This document shows positions 45,834 through 57,003 of a stretch of 64,000 bases of DNA, in pieces. The notes below the pieces were generated by a model. It saw only the letters and a list, made by a program, of their open reading frames with translations, had not been told where the DNA came from and did not search any database. Numbering within the stretch: position 1 is the first letter of the stretch; every line of letters starts with the position of its first letter. The translations under genes and the position numbers were made by a program. The DNA comes from an uncultured Halomonas sp. (GTDB lineage: Bacteria; Pseudomonadota; Gammaproteobacteria; Pseudomonadales; Halomonadaceae), in the NCBI RefSeq assembly GCF_947493865.1, contig NZ_CANLTC010000016.1:1-64000 (forward strand), given 5' to 3'.

Positions 45834-47501
45834 TTGACTATCGCACAGCAACGAAGCATCGACGCGGAATGGTGGCGCGGCGCCGTGATCTACCAGATCT
45901 ATCCGCGCAGCTTCATGGATGCCAATGATGATGGCATCGGTGACCTGCAAGGGGTGATCGACAAGCTCGACTACATCGCCTCGCTGAATGTGGATGCCAT
46001 CTGGCTGTCACCCTTCTTCACCTCCCCGATGAAGGACTTCGGTTACGACGTTTCCAACTACCGCGATGTCGATCCTACGTTCGGCACCCTCGACGACTTC
46101 GATCGCCTGGTGGAGGCCGCCCATGCCCGTGGTCTCAGGGTCACCATCGACCAGGTACTCTCCCATAGCTCGGATCAGCACGCCTGGTTCCAGGAGAGTC
46201 GCGCCAGCCGCGACAACCCCAAGGCTAACTGGTACGTATGGGCCGACGCCCGGGCCGATGGCTCACCCCCCACCAACTGGCAGTCGATCTTCGGCGGCAG
46301 CGCCTGGCAGTGGGATACCCGGCGCTGCCAGTACTACCTGCACAACTTCCTGGTCGAGCAGCCGGACCTCAACTTCCGCAACCCCGAGGTGGTCGAGGCG
46401 GTTCTCGGCGAGGTCCGCTTCTGGCTGGAACGCGGCGTCGACGGCTTCCGCCTCGATGCGGTCAACTTCTGCACTCACGGTGAGCTCCGGGACAACCCCC
46501 CTCGTCATGAGATCGCCGAAGGCTCCATCGGCGTACGCCCGGACAACCCCTACGCCTTCCAGCATCACCTCCACGACAAGACTCAGCCAGAAAACCTGGC
46601 GTTTCTCGAGAAGCTGCGTGCATTGCTCGACGAGTATCCCGGCACCACCAGTGTCGGCGAGGTTAGCGACGACAACTCCCTAAGCGTCATGGCCGAGTAC
46701 ACCCAAGGCGGCAATCGCCTGCACATGTGCTACTCGTTCGACCTGCTGACCGAGAATGCCGGCCCTCAATACCTGCACGACACCCTCACCGAGATGGAGA
46801 CACGCATCGGCGACGGCTGGCCCTGCTGGGCGCTGGGCAATCATGACGTGACACGTCTGGCCACGCGCTGGAAAGCCGAGGGCAATGTCGCGGCACTACG
46901 CTTGTACATGGCCTTCCTGCTCACCCAGCGTGGCAGCATCTGTCTGTACCAGGGAGAAGAATTGGGGTTGACCGAGGCCGAACTAACCTTCGAGCAACTG
47001 GTCGATCCGGCCGGCATCACCTTCTGGCCCGCCTACAAGGGGCGCGATGGCTGCCGTACTCCGCAGCCGTGGCAGGCCGACGTCCCCCACGGTGGCTTCT
47101 CCATGGGAACACCCTGGCTGCCGGTACCCGAAGCGCATCTTGGTCTAGCGGTGGACCAGCAGGACGGCGATCCGGATTCGTTGCTCAACGCCACCCGCGC
47201 CTTCCTGGCCTTCCGCCGTACCCAGCCGGCACTGGTCAAGGGCGAGATCCGCTACCACCCACTGCGCGATGACGTCCTGTGCTTCGAGCGTCGCCATCAG
47301 GGGGAACGCCTGCTGGTGGCGCTGAACTTCGCCGATGCAACCCGCGAACTCGCCGCCCCCCGGGAGGCCCGCGCCCTCGACAACGCGCCGACTATGGTCA
47401 ACGGTCTCTGGCAGGACGGCACGCTGCGGCTGCCGGCCTACGGTATCGCCATCGCGCGCTGCGCAGCAGACGCGGATCAGGATAGCAAGTGGGATCCTTG
47501 A
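45834..47501 (+). CDS. second alpha-glucosidase, GH13 (AglA paralogue)
   Basis: 555 residues starting at TTG 45834 (AGGAG upstream). It is a clear paralogue of the upstream aglA: EWWRGAVIYQIYPRSFMDAN, then GFRLDAVNF with nucleophile Asp208, SVGEVSDDN for the acid/base Glu, and LGNHDVTR. The residue after the nucleophile is Ala209 where aglA has Thr203, a position tied to linkage preference in GH13 alpha-glucosidases. Cytoplasmic (no signal peptide). It is the last gene of the agl operon as judged by spacing. Confidence 0.9.
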   Translation: MTIAQQRSIDAEWWRGAVIYQIYPRSFMDANDDGIGDLQGVIDKLDYIASLNVDAIWLSPFFTSPMKDFGYDVSNYRDVDPTFGTLDDFDRLVEAAHARGLRVTIDQVLSHSSDQHAWFQESRASRDNPKANWYVWADARADGSPPTNWQSIFGGSAWQWDTRRCQYYLHNFLVEQPDLNFRNPEVVEAVLGEVRFWLERGVDGFRLDAVNFCTHGELRDNPPRHEIAEGSIGVRPDNPYAFQHHLHDKTQPENLAFLEKLRALLDEYPGTTSVGEVSDDNSLSVMAEYTQGGNRLHMCYSFDLLTENAGPQYLHDTLTEMETRIGDGWPCWALGNHDVTRLATRWKAEGNVAALRLYMAFLLTQRGSICLYQGEELGLTEAELTFEQLVDPAGITFWPAYKGRDGCRTPQPWQADVPHGGFSMGTPWLPVPEAHLGLAVDQQDGDPDSLLNATRAFLAFRRTQPALVKGEIRYHPLRDDVLCFERRHQGERLLVALNFADATRELAAPREARALDNAPTMVNGLWQDGTLRLPAYGIAIARCAADADQDSKWDP

Positions 47502-47816
47502 TTCTTGGTACCGTACATAAGGGGGCGCTATGTCCCCCACCCATTGCCACATCGATGTCTCTAACACTACGACAGGATGAGGCATCGAAACCAATGCCCA
47601 CAGCCACTCGCGAGTATCACGAGAGTCGCCAACTGCCAGGCCCACCTCGTCTTGTAGGATACTGCCCGTCTCTATCCCCCTAGAGCCAGTCAACAGTAGT
47701 CAGAAATGGCACGAAATATCCTTGACAGGGATGCCCACTACGCAACGCAACGGCGAGACGTTGCTTCTCGCGTCGGGGGCAGCAACCTGGCTGGTTGTTA
47801 GCTGATAAGATGTCCG
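47502..47816. other. intergenic region between GH13 gene 2 and aglR
   Basis: 315 bases without a convincing gene. A GGGGG/CCCCC hairpin at 47521-47538 is not followed by a T-run, so termination is doubtful. TTGACAG near 47722 resembles a -35 box, but no good -10 follows. No AglR-type palindrome was seen here. Confidence 0.5.
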
Positions 47817-48935
47817 ATGGAAACCAGTGGTGGTGCAACCGCCTTGGCACCCGATCACGCAACGCTTTACATGGAAACACCTGTGCCGTCATCGTCGCGA
47901 CGTATCACTCTCAAGGATCTGGCCGCACGGCTGGATATTTCCACCGCCACGGTATCGAATGCCTTCAACCGTCCCGATCAGCTTTCGCCGGCACTGCGTG
48001 ATCGCATCCTGCGGGAGGCCAAGGCCATCGGGTATAGCGGCCCGGATGCCAAGGCTCGCAGTCTACGCACCGGACGCTCGCGTATCATTGCCGTGATACT
48101 GGCCGAGAGCCTCACCTACAGCTTGAACGATGCCGTGGCCAGCGAACTGCTATCGGGTATCGCCGAAGTGCTTGACGCTCACGGCCACACCTTGCTGCTA
48201 GTATCGGGACGTCAGCACTCCAACCGAATTCCCGATTCGGCGAGCATGGCCGATGGTTTCATCGTCTACGGTTTGATGCCTAACCTGACGATGCTCGCCA
48301 ATCTTCCTCCCCAACGACCTTTGGTAGCAGTGGACTTCGAGTTCGAAGATTGTCCGACGGTACATGTGGATAACGAGAAGGCGAGTTATGCGATTGCCTG
48401 TCACGCCCTCACCGTTTTACCGCAGCGCCCGGCGGTAATCGGCCTACGGCTTACCGAGCAAGCCTGCAATGGACGTATCACCGCCGAGTACCGCCTATTG
48501 GCGGCGGAATATACGATCACCCGTCATCGCCTCATTGGCTTTCGACGCGCCTTCGTGGAACGGGGCATCGACCCGGCCCAGGTGCCGATATGGAATGTCG
48601 AGGAAAATACATTTACGACCTGCGTGCCGGTGATCAAGGAGATCCTCGACCTACCCAAGGACCAGCGTCCGGATCTGCTGCTGTGCATGTCGGATCGCAT
48701 CGCCTTGACGGTCCTGACCCTCGCGGAACAGCGCGGCCTGCGTATTCCCGAGGATATGCGTATCACCGGTTTCGACGGCATCGCCGAAGGCCAGTATCGC
48801 GCACCGCACCTGACCACCGTGCGCCAGGATAGTGTCGCCAAGGGACGTTTTGCAGCATCGATGATTCTGGGCAAGGAGCCCATGGCACCGCATTGGTTGA
48901 AAACTGAATTAATCATCGGTGAAACCTGCCCGTAA
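47817..48935 (+). CDS. aglR: LacI family transcriptional regulator of the agl locus
   Basis: 372 residues. The N-terminal helix-turn-helix is ITLKDLAARLDISTATVSNAFNRPDQLS and the hinge helix DAKARSLRTGRSR. The rest is a periplasmic-binding-type sensor domain with DRIALTVLTLAEQRGLRIPEDMRITGFDGI near the end. It probably represses the agl operon and the porin until an alpha-glucoside or derivative binds. CTTAAACGATTAAG sites before aglE and before the porin fit this. The start is uncertain: 47817 or an in-frame ATG at 47871; neither has a strong ribosome site. Confidence 0.88.
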   Translation: METSGGATALAPDHATLYMETPVPSSSRRITLKDLAARLDISTATVSNAFNRPDQLSPALRDRILREAKAIGYSGPDAKARSLRTGRSRIIAVILAESLTYSLNDAVASELLSGIAEVLDAHGHTLLLVSGRQHSNRIPDSASMADGFIVYGLMPNLTMLANLPPQRPLVAVDFEFEDCPTVHVDNEKASYAIACHALTVLPQRPAVIGLRLTEQACNGRITAEYRLLAAEYTITRHRLIGFRRAFVERGIDPAQVPIWNVEENTFTTCVPVIKEILDLPKDQRPDLLLCMSDRIALTVLTLAEQRGLRIPEDMRITGFDGIAEGQYRAPHLTTVRQDSVAKGRFAASMILGKEPMAPHWLKTELIIGETCP

Positions 48936-49017
48936 TCGCCTCTGATCAATGCGGCGACAGAATTCCAGGCACTAGACATTAGTTGAAAGTCCTTTTAAAC
49001 AACCTGTATTTGTAGAA

Positions 49018-49031
49018 CTTAATCGATTAAC
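49018..49031. promoter_or_regulatory. candidate AglR operator, distal site upstream of porin
   Basis: CTTAATCGATTAAC holds a perfect 12-bp palindrome TTAATCGATTAA matching the CTTAAwCG half-site. It is 82 bases from the second site at 49100 (start to start), so DNA looping between the two is possible. Confidence 0.6.
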
Positions 49032-49057
49032 TTCAACACATCGGCAATGAGACCATC

Positions 49058-49088
49058 TCATCACCGAAAACCGGTGAACGGTGTTTTT
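49058..49088 (+). terminator. hairpin and T-run downstream of aglR, possible terminator
   Basis: ATCACCGAAAACCGGTGAAC contains a CACCG/CGGTG stem and is followed by GGTGTTTTTTT ending at 49088. It lies between aglR and the porin, which are on the same strand, and would separate their transcripts. Confidence 0.45.
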
Positions 49089-49099
49089 TTGACTGTTAT

Positions 49100-49113
49100 C
49101 TTAAACGATTAAG
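49100..49113. promoter_or_regulatory. candidate AglR operator upstream of porin
   Basis: CTTAAACGATTAAG, identical to the site upstream of aglE at 39811-39824. It is 60 bases before the porin ATG. Confidence 0.75.
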
Positions 49114-49127
49114 ACTTGCTGAGATGA

Positions 49128-50792
<1,665 letters not shown>

Positions 50793-50827
50793 GCCAAGAG
50801 TTTTGATAGGTCGATTCGATCGTTTTA

Positions 50828-50855
50828 CCCGTGGGCGTTAGCCCACGGGTTTTTT
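50828..50855 (+). terminator. intrinsic terminator after porin
   Basis: CCCGTGGGC at 50828-50836, loop GTTA, GCCCACGGG at 50841-50849, then TTTTTT. The TRAP permease gene on the minus strand ends at 50865, just beyond. Confidence 0.9.
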
Positions 50856-50864
50856 ACGTTTTTC

Positions 50865-52223
50865 TCAAGGCATCAGTCCGGGCAGCCACAGCACTAGTGA
50901 TGGAAAGACAATGCACAGGGTCAGGCCGATCAGCTGCAGCAGCACGAAGGGAATGATCGAGAGATAGATGGTGCCGATGCCGATCTGTCCTTCGGTGATC
51001 CCCTTGAGATAGAACAGCGCATAACCGAAGGGTGGCGTCAGGAAACTGGTCTGCAGATTAATCGCCACCAGAATCGCAAACCAGACCAGAAGCCCCTGCC
51101 CGGACAATCCCAGACCGAAATCGAGCAGTTCCACCACCGGCGCCACCAGGGGCAGCACCACGAAGCTGATCTCGATCCATTCGAGGAAAAAGCCCAGCAC
51201 GAAGATCAATCCCATGATCAGCAGCAGCAGACCATAAGGCCCAAGGCCGGTACCGGTGATCATCTCCTCGATCATGTAGTCGCCGCCCAGGCGCTTGAAT
51301 ACCACCGAGAAACAGGTCGCGCCGATCACTACGAACAGAATCATCGAGGAAGTGCGCGAGGTTTCCCGCACCGCGTCACGCAGCGTCGCGTAATCCAGAC
51401 TGCGCATGACCAGCGCCAGCAGCAGGCTCCCCAAGGCACCGATGGCAGCCGCCTCCGTCGGCGTGGCGATGCCCGCCATGATCGAGCCGAGTACGGCGGT
51501 GATCAAAAGCACCGGACCAAGCAGATCACGCAGCAAGGCCAACCCCAGCGGCGTCGTGTCCGCGTCGTGAGCATCAGGATCGGCCAGCGGTGCCCATTCG
51601 GGCTTGATCCAGGCAGTGATCAGCAGATAGGCAACGTACAGCACGCCCAGTAACAGGCCGGGCAACAGGGCCGCCTTGAACAAGGCACCGACGGAGATCT
51701 GCAAAATCGAGCCCATCAACACCAGCATGATCGAAGGTGGAATCAGGATACCCAGGGTGCCCGAGGCAGCGATGACACCGCAGGCCATCTCCGCGCGATA
51801 GCCCTGCTTCATCATCACCGGCAGCGCCAGCAAGCCCAGCATGACCACCGAGGCACCGATGATGCCGGTACTCGCCGCCATCACCACGCCAAGGATCGCC
51901 ACCGAAATGGCGAGACCACCCGGGGTGCGCCCGAACAAGCGCTGCAGGGTCAGCAACAGGCGCCGGGCGACGCCGGAGCGCTCCAGCATCAGGCCCATGA
52001 AGACGAACAGGGGAATGGCGATCATCAACCAGTTTTCGATGACACCGCCAAAGATGCGCGACCCTACCGTGCCCAGAAAGGGAATGGGAATATCGCCGAT
52101 GAAGGCGAAGGCAATGCCCAGGCCGCCAAGTAGAAATGCTACTGGATAACCGGTGAAGATACCCGCCAACAACGCGACGACCATGGCGATGGCCAGGGCA
52201 TACTCGGCCAGAAACTCAGCCAT
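50865..52223 (-). CDS. dctM: TRAP transporter large permease (DctM type)
   Basis: 452 residues with about 12 transmembrane helices. The start MAEFLAEYALAIAMVVALLAGIFTGYPVAFLLGG is standard for the large TRAP permease, as are GVVMAASTGIIGASVVMLGLLALPVMMKQGY and LGILIPPSIMLVLMG. It overlaps the small-permease gene by eight bases. Transport is driven by a sodium gradient in this family. The substrate is not determined; the group includes mannitol/chloroaromatic-type carriers. Confidence 0.92.
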   Translation of the reverse strand: MAEFLAEYALAIAMVVALLAGIFTGYPVAFLLGGLGIAFAFIGDIPIPFLGTVGSRIFGGVIENWLMIAIPLFVFMGLMLERSGVARRLLLTLQRLFGRTPGGLAISVAILGVVMAASTGIIGASVVMLGLLALPVMMKQGYRAEMACGVIAASGTLGILIPPSIMLVLMGSILQISVGALFKAALLPGLLLGVLYVAYLLITAWIKPEWAPLADPDAHDADTTPLGLALLRDLLGPVLLITAVLGSIMAGIATPTEAAAIGALGSLLLALVMRSLDYATLRDAVRETSRTSSMILFVVIGATCFSVVFKRLGGDYMIEEMITGTGLGPYGLLLLIMGLIFVLGFFLEWIEISFVVLPLVAPVVELLDFGLGLSGQGLLVWFAILVAINLQTSFLTPPFGYALFYLKGITEGQIGIGTIYLSIIPFVLLQLIGLTLCIVFPSLVLWLPGLMP

Positions 52224-52851
52224 GAATCGGCTCCTCTTTAGTGGACGATGGCTCCAGACGCGCAGGATCGAACAGACCGGCAAGATTGCGCAGTATCTGC
52301 CCCACTGCGCCGAGAGCCAGGAACACCAGGCCGATGGGCAGCATCGCCTTGATCAGGTAGCGATCCGTGAGGCCGCCATAGTTGGATTGTTCGTTGGAAA
52401 GGTAGGACATGCTCACGAAATGCTTGGACAGCCAGGCAATGAGCAGGCAGAACGGAATCAGCATCAATAGATGGCCAAGAATATCGATGACGGCGCGACC
52501 TCGTGGCGAGAGTTTCTGATAGATCAGATCGACTCGCACATGGGTATCGCGATGCAGCGCATAGGTGCCGCCGAGCAGTGTAAGAATGCCGAACAGGTGC
52601 CACTGCAACTCGGTCACGCTGTTGATGGTCAGCGCCTTGCCGAACAGCAGGACGCTATCGTTCCAGCGGGCGATCTCGTTGATGCCCAGGGCATTGAGCG
52701 TAATCGTCGTGAGCACGGCCAGCATCACCAACAGCACCAGCCAGCTGCTGATGCGCCCGACGACGACCCCCAGCCCGATCAACGGTCGGGCCAGGGCGTC
52801 ACACAGCCGCGCACCACGCTCACGCCAGGGAGCAAGGCGGGAGTGCGGCAT
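52216..52851 (-). CDS. dctQ: TRAP transporter small permease (DctQ type)
   Basis: 211 residues with four helices. LLGGTYALHRDTHVRVDLIYQKLSPRGRAVIDILGHLLMLIPFCL is the family's conserved membrane segment with the HVRVD motif. Its ATG overlaps the DctP stop by one base and its end overlaps dctM. It joins with DctM to form the TRAP membrane unit. Confidence 0.92.
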   Translation of the reverse strand: MPHSRLAPWRERGARLCDALARPLIGLGVVVGRISSWLVLLVMLAVLTTITLNALGINEIARWNDSVLLFGKALTINSVTELQWHLFGILTLLGGTYALHRDTHVRVDLIYQKLSPRGRAVIDILGHLLMLIPFCLLIAWLSKHFVSMSYLSNEQSNYGGLTDRYLIKAMLPIGLVFLALGAVGQILRNLAGLFDPARLEPSSTKEEPIHG

Positions 52852-53939
52852 CAGCTCTCTCCTTCATCCTTCAGCGGCTTGGGCGCGGGCATGGCCTGCA
52901 GCTCGTACCAGTCATCGATGAGTTTCACGTGCTTCATCAACGACCTGTAGGCCTCGGCGAAGTCCGGGTTGTTCTGCATCTCCTCCTGGCGCACCTCGAC
53001 CCAGGCATCCTGCAGAGCGCTTACGACTTCATCCGGGAAGCGCTTGACCTTCACGCCCTTCTCTTCGAGCTTGCGGATGGTGCGCATCTGCTCCGGAGGC
53101 GCCTCGGCCATGGCCCATTGCAGGGTGGCGCGACAGGCGGTCTCGAACTGCGCCTTGCGCTCGTCGCTGTACTCGTCCCAGATCTGCTGATTGACCAGCA
53201 GCGAGAACCAGCTGGCGCTCTGGTGCCAACCCGGGAAGTAGTAGTATTCGGCGACCTCGTCGAATCCCATGGCGGCATCGACCTGAGGTACCGAGAACTC
53301 CGTGGCGTCGACCCGGCCTCTTTCCAGGGCCAGGTAGATCTCGCTACCCGGCACCAGCTGGGTGGATGCGCCCAGCTTGTTGAGCACCTTGGCGCCCAGA
53401 CCGGAAATGCGCACGGACAGCCCGTCGAAGTCTTCTGGCTTGTTGATTTCCTGGTTGTACCAGCCGCCGGTTTCCTGGGGCGAGATGAAACACGGCAGTA
53501 CCTTGACGCCGTACGGGTCGTAGGCCTTCTGAACCAGTTCGGTACCCTCGTCGGACCACATCCAGGACATGAAGGCTTCAGGCGACGGACCGAAGGGGAG
53601 CGCGCCATAAAGATTGGTGATCGGCACCGTGCCGGCCCAGTAGCCCATCCAGTCCCAGCCGGCTTGTATGGCGCCGGACGAAACCGAGTTGAATACCTCG
53701 AAGGCTGGCACCAGATCACCGGGTTCGTGAACGCGCAGGCTGACCGCGCCACCGGTTGCCGTCTCGAGTTCCTTGGACAAGCGAACCGCCCCCTCTCCCA
53801 AAAAGTTCTGGGTAGAGAAGGTACTTGCCACATCGAGCTGCTTGGGGCCTTCGGCCAGCGCCGGCACACTCAGCAGCGCAGTGGCCGCCGCACCGATGGT
53901 GCTTGCGAGTAGGGAACGGGAGAATACGTTGTTTCGCAT
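52851..53939 (-). CDS. dctP: TRAP transporter substrate-binding protein (DctP type)
   Basis: 362 residues. A signal peptide (SLLASTIGAAATALLSVPALAEG) leads into a DctP fold: GGAVSLRVHEPGDLVPAFEVFNSVSSGAIQAGWDWMGYWAG and the ligand-contact region LSVRISGLGAKVLNKLGAS. ATG 53939 is chosen with AAGGAGTCAC upstream. The acceptor site suggests a carboxylate or 2-oxo acid as in this family, but the substrate is unknown. It is the first gene of dctP-dctQ-dctM; the likely regulator is the PAS/sigma-54 protein at 54104. Confidence 0.9.
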   Translation of the reverse strand: MRNNVFSRSLLASTIGAAATALLSVPALAEGPKQLDVASTFSTQNFLGEGAVRLSKELETATGGAVSLRVHEPGDLVPAFEVFNSVSSGAIQAGWDWMGYWAGTVPITNLYGALPFGPSPEAFMSWMWSDEGTELVQKAYDPYGVKVLPCFISPQETGGWYNQEINKPEDFDGLSVRISGLGAKVLNKLGASTQLVPGSEIYLALERGRVDATEFSVPQVDAAMGFDEVAEYYYFPGWHQSASWFSLLVNQQIWDEYSDERKAQFETACRATLQWAMAEAPPEQMRTIRKLEEKGVKVKRFPDEVVSALQDAWVEVRQEEMQNNPDFAEAYRSLMKHVKLIDDWYELQAMPAPKPLKDEGES

Positions 53940-54059
53940 ATGTGACTCCTTGAACATTGTTGTTGTCACCCTCTCAAACAATATAATAAGAACAAACGTT
54001 TAAAATGCTTTTATGCGCATTCTTAGACTAATGCCCTATACATGACGACAATCAGCAAC

Positions 54060-54087
54060 AAAACCGTCCGAATTTCCGGTCGGTTTT
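54060..54087 (-). terminator. hairpin after the sigma-54 regulator gene, probable terminator
   Basis: AAAACCG at 54060-54066 pairs with CGGTTTT at 54081-54087, and CCG with CGG inside it, leaving a T/T mismatch. Read on the minus strand it is followed by TTTT. Confidence 0.65.
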
Positions 54088-54103
54088 CAAGCTATGCAAA
54101 CAA

Positions 54104-55471
54104 TCAAGTTTCGGGCACTTCAAGGGAATGGCGCGCCAGCTTTTCGTAAAAGGACGACTTGGCTATGCCAAGCCGTCTCGCGGCGCGAGTCCGGTTGCCG
54201 CCACACACTGCCAGCGCCTTCTTGATGGCCTCTCGCTCGGCCCGCATCAGCGTCTGCTTTAGTGGCTCTCCCGGTATCGAAGGCGAGCCGCGGCGCAGGG
54301 TTTCGGGCAGATCGTTTGTTCCGAGTCGCGATCCGCCCAGATAGAAGGCTGCTTCCAGCACATTCTCAAGCTCCCGCACATTGCCCGGCCAGTCATGTTG
54401 ATTCAAACAGGTCAGAGCGGCCTGACTGAGCACGGGGCAGCGCCGGCCACGACGCTCGGCGAAGCGCTTGAGCAGATGACGGGCAATTACCGGAATATCT
54501 TCAGGTCGCTCCCGCAGAGGCGGGATGATCAAGGGCACTACATTGATGCGATAGAACAAATCCTCTCGGAACTCGCCCCGCTTCACCAGGCTCTCCAAAG
54601 GGCGATGAGTGGTGGCAATCACCCGTACGTCCACCGGTCGCGAACGAGCAGCCCCTATCGCCTCGACCTCTCGATCCTGCAACACTCGCAGCAGCTTGGC
54701 CTGCACCGCCAGCGGCATGTCGCAGATTTCGTCGAGCAGCAATGTCCCGCCATGGGCAAGCTGAAACTTGCCCGGCTTGCCGTTCTTGCGCGCGCCGGCA
54801 AAGGTGCCCTCCTCGTAGCCGAACAGCTCCGCCTCGAGCAACTGCTCCGGAACGGCAGCACAGTTGAGCTTGATGAAGGGCCCGTTGACCCGCTCGGAGA
54901 GACGATGCACAGCATGGGCGTAAAGCTCCTTGCCGGTGCCGGATTCACCGCGAATCAATACCGACGCATCGCCGGGAGCGATCTTGCGCACCTGACTGTT
55001 GAGGGACGCGATCGCTTCGCTTTCGCCAACCACCTCGGCCAATCGCCAGCGTGCGCCGACCCGCGCATCCAGGGCCTCGCGGTAGTAGTCGACCTGGGCT
55101 TCAAGTGCCTTGACCTGGGCATCCATCTGACGCCACTCCCAGGTATCGTGATAGATCACCGTGCCAAGAGCGCCAATCACCTCACCATCAGCGTGAATGG
55201 GATAGCGATGGGCAATCATGTGATGTCCCCGCAGCATTTGCAGCTGAGCAAGCTCCGCCTTGCCGGAGGCCAGCACCGCAGGCATTCGGGTATTTTCGAT
55301 GATTTCCACGACAGGACGGCCGATCGCCGCCGCTGCATCGACCTCGAGAAAGTCCGCATAGGGCGCGTTGAGATAGACGATACGGGCATCGCCATCCACC
55401 ACTACCAGCCATTCGCTCATGGCATCGAGCCCTTGCAGCAGCAACGGCGGTGAAAGAGGATCATTGCTCAT
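54104..55471 (-). CDS. sigma-54-dependent activator with PAS domain
   Basis: 455 residues. Residues 15-110 form a PAS-like sensor (LVVVDGDARIVYLNAPYADFLEVDAAAAIGRPVVEII). The AAA+ domain has Walker A RGESGTGKE, Walker B TLLLDEICDMPL and the arginine-finger region ERPEDIPVIARHLL. The C-terminal helix-turn-helix is GGNRTRAARRLGIAKSSFYEKLAR. The loop that contacts sigma-54, normally GAFTGA, reads GTFAGA. It lies just upstream of and parallel to the TRAP operon, so it probably controls it in response to a ligand. No -24/-12 promoter was recognised before dctP. Confidence 0.9.
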   Translation of the reverse strand: MSNDPLSPPLLLQGLDAMSEWLVVVDGDARIVYLNAPYADFLEVDAAAAIGRPVVEIIENTRMPAVLASGKAELAQLQMLRGHHMIAHRYPIHADGEVIGALGTVIYHDTWEWRQMDAQVKALEAQVDYYREALDARVGARWRLAEVVGESEAIASLNSQVRKIAPGDASVLIRGESGTGKELYAHAVHRLSERVNGPFIKLNCAAVPEQLLEAELFGYEEGTFAGARKNGKPGKFQLAHGGTLLLDEICDMPLAVQAKLLRVLQDREVEAIGAARSRPVDVRVIATTHRPLESLVKRGEFREDLFYRINVVPLIIPPLRERPEDIPVIARHLLKRFAERRGRRCPVLSQAALTCLNQHDWPGNVRELENVLEAAFYLGGSRLGTNDLPETLRRGSPSIPGEPLKQTLMRAEREAIKKALAVCGGNRTRAARRLGIAKSSFYEKLARHSLEVPET

Positions 55472-55697
55472 GGACGGAAATTCCTGTTTTTGCCATGACG
55501 TTTAGAATCAGCATGGGCAGCGCCCTCGACAAGACGACCTTGGACGTAACGACGTCGCCTGCTGCTCGTATCGGCGGCATATCCATATCACGGCTTGTTC
55601 TTGTAGGTTGGGGAAAACAGGTACCCTGCCAGGTTAGCAGGATAGCGAACCGGCCTTCTCCACAGAAATAACGTCATCTATTGCAAAAGGACTCTGC

Positions 55698-56729
55698 ATG
55701 ACCGGCATACTGATCTGGACGCTCGTCGCAATAATCTCCACGGCGATCATCTGGAAAGGCAGCGGCCTGCTCGAGCGTGCCAGCGAACGCCTTTCCATCT
55801 ATTACGAACTGCCGGAAATCGTGCAAGGGGCGATCGTGGTGGCAGTGGGTTCGAGCTTTCCCGAGCTTTCCACCACGGTGATCTCGACCCTGGTGCATGG
55901 CGAATTCGAACTCGGGGTTGCCGCCATCGTCGGCTCGGCGCTGTTCAACATCATGGTGATTCCCGCCCTGTGCGGTCTCAGTTCTCACGAGCAACTGCGT
56001 TCGAATCGCGACCTGGTCTACAAGGAAGCCCAGTTCTACATGATCGCCGTGGCGGTGCTCACGCTCACCTTCTCCTTCGCCGCCATCTATCATCCCGTCG
56101 CGGATGACGGCGGTGCCATCAAGGGCGAAATGACCCGTTGGCTCGCACTCATGCCCATCGCCCTCTACGCGCTCTATATCTTCGTGCAATATCAGGACAC
56201 CCTGGACCATGAGGCGGATGTGGACAAAGGCGACATCCGCCCAGGCCGGGAATGGGCCATGCTTGCCCTGTCGCTGGTGGTGATCGTGGTGGGTGTCGAA
56301 GGGCTGGTGCGCGCCGCCATCAACTTCGGCGACATCTTCGGCACGCCGAGCTTCCTGTGGGGCATCACCGTAGTCGCCGCAGGCACCTCGATTCCAGATG
56401 CCTTCGTATCAATACGTGCAGCCCGGGACGGACGCGGCGTGACCAGTATCGCCAACGTGCTCGGCAGCAATACCTTCGACCTGCTGGTGTGCATCCCTGT
56501 CGGCGTGCTCATCGCGGGTACCGCCGTTATCAGCTTCTCCGTCGCCGCGCCGATGATGGCAGTGCTGACCGCCGCAACCATCGTGCTGTTCTTGATGATG
56601 CGCACCCAGATGATTCTTTCGAGGCGTGAATCCGTCGCCCTGCTCGTCATCTACGTCACCTTTCTAGCATGGATCAGCCTGGAGACCTTCGGTGTCGTCG
56701 ACTGGGTGCCGAGCTTGCCGCCGGTGTGA
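55698..56729 (+). CDS. sodium/calcium exchanger family antiporter
   Basis: 343 residues, about ten helices in two halves. The alpha repeats with ion-binding residues are VAVGSSFPELSTTVIS with GSALFNIMVIPAL, and VVAAGTSIPDAFVSIRAARDG with GSNTFDLLVCIPVG. This places it in the CaCA superfamily (YrbG-like), which exchanges Ca2+ for Na+ or H+. The specific ion is inferred. A middle acidic loop (TLDHEADVDKGDI) joins the halves. Confidence 0.88.
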   Translation: MTGILIWTLVAIISTAIIWKGSGLLERASERLSIYYELPEIVQGAIVVAVGSSFPELSTTVISTLVHGEFELGVAAIVGSALFNIMVIPALCGLSSHEQLRSNRDLVYKEAQFYMIAVAVLTLTFSFAAIYHPVADDGGAIKGEMTRWLALMPIALYALYIFVQYQDTLDHEADVDKGDIRPGREWAMLALSLVVIVVGVEGLVRAAINFGDIFGTPSFLWGITVVAAGTSIPDAFVSIRAARDGRGVTSIANVLGSNTFDLLVCIPVGVLIAGTAVISFSVAAPMMAVLTAATIVLFLMMRTQMILSRRESVALLVIYVTFLAWISLETFGVVDWVPSLPPV

Positions 56730-56848
56730 GGCGAACCCAGCACCCCTATCGACCTCCCCGGATGAGAGCCGCTGTTCAGTTTTTATGATCCTCCCGCCTC
56801 CTCTTATGACTTTTAATACTTACATAAGATACGCTACATATAGCGAAG

Positions 56849-56881
56849 GGCGGCTTTCGACCCAAAGCGGTCATTTCGGCA
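56849..56881 (+). repeat. 33-bp inverted repeat flanking the ParDE-like module, left arm
   Basis: Starts GGCGGCTTTCG and ends TTTCGGCA, with CAAAGCGG between. The complement of 57671-57702 matches it at all but a few positions, with one single-base gap. It lies about 120 bases before the antitoxin gene. Confidence 0.6.
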
Positions 56882-57003
56882 AATTCCGCCGACATGTCGG
56901 CCCGTGTTATGTAGCCGGCATGATTATTGGTGGTTGGGCCCATTGCGCTCCGTGTGAGAAAGACGCACAATGCATCGCATGTGCAACGCATTGCGGTGGT
57001 GCT

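Noticed and set aside
47521..47538. Strong terminator after the second GH13 gene
   Set aside because: The GGGGG/CCCCC hairpin lacks a T-run and its stem is short.
53940..54103. Sigma-54 (-24/-12) promoter for the TRAP operon
   Set aside because: No GG-N10-GC pattern was found on the relevant strand, despite the neighbouring sigma-54 activator.
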